In this document: positions 38,833-40,358 of the stretch, in pieces
Numbering within the stretch: the stretch's first letter is position 1
How the letters are laid out: the number at the start of each line of letters is the position of its first letter
Assembly (NCBI GenBank): GCA_023259355.1
Contig: JAHFQI010000011.1
Coordinates: 1-40,358 of the forward strand
DNA length: 40,358 nt
Reading direction: 5' to 3'
DNA from: Comamonadaceae bacterium
GTDB taxonomy: Bacteria > Pseudomonadota > Gammaproteobacteria > Burkholderiales > Burkholderiaceae_C
Program-made: the position numbers and the translations under genes
Notes under the pieces: model-generated
Seen by the model: only the letters and a program-made list of their open reading frames with translations
What the model was told of the DNA's origin: nothing
The model's database searches: none

Positions 38833-40293
38833 TTACGCCGTGCCCCCAACCGTCAGCCCTTCGATGCGCAAGGTCGGCTGGCCCACGCCCACGGGCACGC
38901 TCTGGCCTTCCTTGCCACAGGTGCCGACGCCGCTGTCGAGCCGCATGTCGTTGCCGATCATCGTGACCTTCTTGAGCGACTCGGGGCCGCTGCCAACGAT
39001 GGTGGCGCCCTTCACCGGGTACTGGATCTTGCCGTTTTCCACCCAGAAGGCCTCGCTCGCGCTGAAGACGAATTTGCCTGAGGTGATGTCCACCTGGCCG
39101 CCACCGAAGTTGGTGGCGTAAAGCCCCTTCTTGATGCTGGCCACGATGTCCTGCGGGTCCTGGCTGCCGCCCAGCATGTAGGTGTTGGTCATGCGCGGCA
39201 TGGGCACATGGGCATAACTTTCACGCCGGCCGTTGCCGGTGGGTTTGACGCCCATGAGGCGGGCGTTCATCGAATCCTGGAGGTAGCCCTTCAAGATGCC
39301 GTCCTCGATCAGCACGTTGCGCTGCGACGCATGGCCTTCGTCGTCCACGTTGAGCGAGCCGCGGCGGTCGGCAATGGTGCCGTCGTCAAGCACGGTGACG
39401 CCCTTGGCCGCCACGCGCTGGCCGATGCGCCCGCTGAAGGCGCTGGAGCCCTTGCGGTTGAAGTCGCCCTCAAGCCCGTGGCCGATGGCCTCGTGCAGCA
39501 GGATGCCGGGCCAGCCGGGGCCGAGCACCACGGTCATCTCGCCGGCCGGGGCCGGGCGGGCTTCGAGGTTGGTGAGCGCGGCCTTCACGGCATCATTCAC
39601 GTACTCGGCAATTTTTGCGTCGTCAAAATACGCCAGGCCAAAGCGGCCACCGCCACCGCCCGAGCCCATCTCGCGGCGACCCTTGTCCTCGGCGATCACC
39701 GTAACCGACAGGCGCACCAGCGGCCGCACATCGGCGGCCAGCGTGCCATCGGCGCGCGCCACCATGACCACGTCGTACTCGCTGGCCAGGCCCGCCATCA
39801 CCTGCGCGATGCGCGGGTCCCGGGCGCGGGCCATTTTTTCGACCCGCCCCAGCAGATCCACCTTGGCCGTGCTGTCCAGCGTGGCGATTGGGTCCAGGCC
39901 GCCGTACAGCGAGCGGCTGGTGGCAATTTTTCGGGTCGGCGTCTTCACGCGCCGGCTCTGCGCCGCAGCGGATATCGAGCGCACGGTGCGCGCCGCGTCC
40001 ATCAGCGAATCCAGTGAAATGTCGTCCGAGTAGGCAAACGCCGTCTTCTCGCCGGCCACCGCGCGCACGCCCACGCCCTGGTCGATGCTGAAGCTGCCGG
40101 TCTTGACGATGCCCTCTTCCAGGCTCCAGCCCTCGGAGCGGGTGTACTGGAAATACAGGTCGGCGTCGTCCACCTGGTGCGCCGTGATTTCGGCCAGCGC
40201 GCGCGACAAGTGCGACTCGGTCAGGCCGAAAGGCGCGAGCAGCAGGGATTGGGCCGTGGCCAGGCGTTCAAGGGTGGGTTCGCGGGAGATCAT
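38833..40293 (-). CDS. tldD: Metalloprotease TldD
   Basis: A 486-residue protein of normal TldD length. TldD and TldE form a zinc protease that degrades unfolded peptides and, in some species, matures microcins or removes the CcdA antitoxin. The metal motif is HEAIGH at residues 267-272, in LLHEAIGHGLEGDFNRKG. N-terminal sequence DADLYFQYTRSEGWSLEEGIVKTGSFSIDQGVGVRAVAGE is also family-like. The ATG at 40293 is preferred over one 39 bases upstream. A TACAAT lies 6 bases before it. The gene ends 37 bases before the aroG leader peptide ATG. No tldE gene is in the window. Confidence 0.96.
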   Translation of the reverse strand: MISREPTLERLATAQSLLLAPFGLTESHLSRALAEITAHQVDDADLYFQYTRSEGWSLEEGIVKTGSFSIDQGVGVRAVAGEKTAFAYSDDISLDSLMDAARTVRSISAAAQSRRVKTPTRKIATSRSLYGGLDPIATLDSTAKVDLLGRVEKMARARDPRIAQVMAGLASEYDVVMVARADGTLAADVRPLVRLSVTVIAEDKGRREMGSGGGGGRFGLAYFDDAKIAEYVNDAVKAALTNLEARPAPAGEMTVVLGPGWPGILLHEAIGHGLEGDFNRKGSSAFSGRIGQRVAAKGVTVLDDGTIADRRGSLNVDDEGHASQRNVLIEDGILKGYLQDSMNARLMGVKPTGNGRRESYAHVPMPRMTNTYMLGGSQDPQDIVASIKKGLYATNFGGGQVDITSGKFVFSASEAFWVENGKIQYPVKGATIVGSGPESLKKVTMIGNDMRLDSGVGTCGKEGQSVPVGVGQPTLRIEGLTVGGTA

Positions 40294-40299
40294 GGATGG

Positions 40300-40305
40300 A
40301 TTGTA
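40300..40305 (-). promoter_or_regulatory. -10-like TACAAT next to the tldD start
   Basis: The minus strand reads TACAAT, then six bases, then the ATG at 40293. There is no ribosome site. No good -35 is present at standard spacing. The remaining bases to 40358 show no recognisable gene. Confidence 0.4.
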
Positions 40306-40358
40306 GGCAGCACACGCGGCAAAGACCGCCACATGGCTTTTGCCACCAATTCAGGCGC

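Overview
The window looks like an ordinary chromosomal segment of a GC-rich betaproteobacterium, most likely Burkholderiales and probably Comamonadaceae. The grounds are the dusB-fis-purH cluster with a short Fis, the Bug-type solute receptor, the short DUF3429 and PP0621-type proteins, the Ala/Lys/Pro histone H1-like protein and the PilSR/AmpD/NrdAB order. I see no insertion sequence, prophage, CRISPR array or sign of recent transfer. Nearly all sequence is coding, and the only gene-free stretch over 300 bases (23436-23829) holds the nrdA control region.

Layout. 1-5083: end of hemL, a shared terminator, then purH, fis and dusB on the minus strand, a YqaA-type membrane protein (+) and ychF (-). 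5205-10309: a MOSC protein (-), then a UbiH-like flavin hydroxylase, DsbC, a DUF3429 protein and an M61 peptidase (+). 10349-14921: a Bug receptor and paaK-paaI-paaG (-), divergent from an enoyl-CoA hydratase (+), with a palindromic operator between them. 14958-18479: tRNA-Met, a small exported protein, miaB (+) and ffh (-). 18568-23435: a CcsA/YpjD-like protein, a PP0621-like protein, pilS, pilR and ampD, tightly packed. 23693-28735: NrdR-type boxes, nrdA, nrdB, a histone H1-like repeat protein and a terminator. 28767-34900 (-): an unknown protein, a TlpA-like thioredoxin, accB, accC, prmA, a zinc-ribbon DUF3426 protein and a PfkB-family kinase. 35081-40293: mpl (+), thpR, a small unknown protein, aroG and tldD (-).

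The most interesting element is the 5' leader of aroG. It encodes a 23-residue peptide with a run of aromatic codons (AFYFYFWF), followed by mutually exclusive RNA hairpins ending in a perfect intrinsic terminator. This is the layout of a ribosome-mediated attenuator sensing Phe/Tyr (and perhaps Trp) and controlling the first step of the shikimate pathway. Other regulatory DNA readable here: two 16-bp NrdR-type boxes in register around the nrdA promoter, a 28-bp palindrome between divergent paa genes, a palindrome over the accBC promoter, and a recurring pattern of a -10-like hexamer only 6-9 bases before the start codon of genes lacking a Shine-Dalgarno sequence, which suggests leaderless transcripts.

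Most genes are housekeeping: purine, heme, dNTP, fatty acid and aromatic amino acid synthesis, cell-wall recycling, protein targeting and tRNA modification. The phenylacetate genes are only part of that pathway. All assignments rest on reading the sequence and on known family features; no database search was run.
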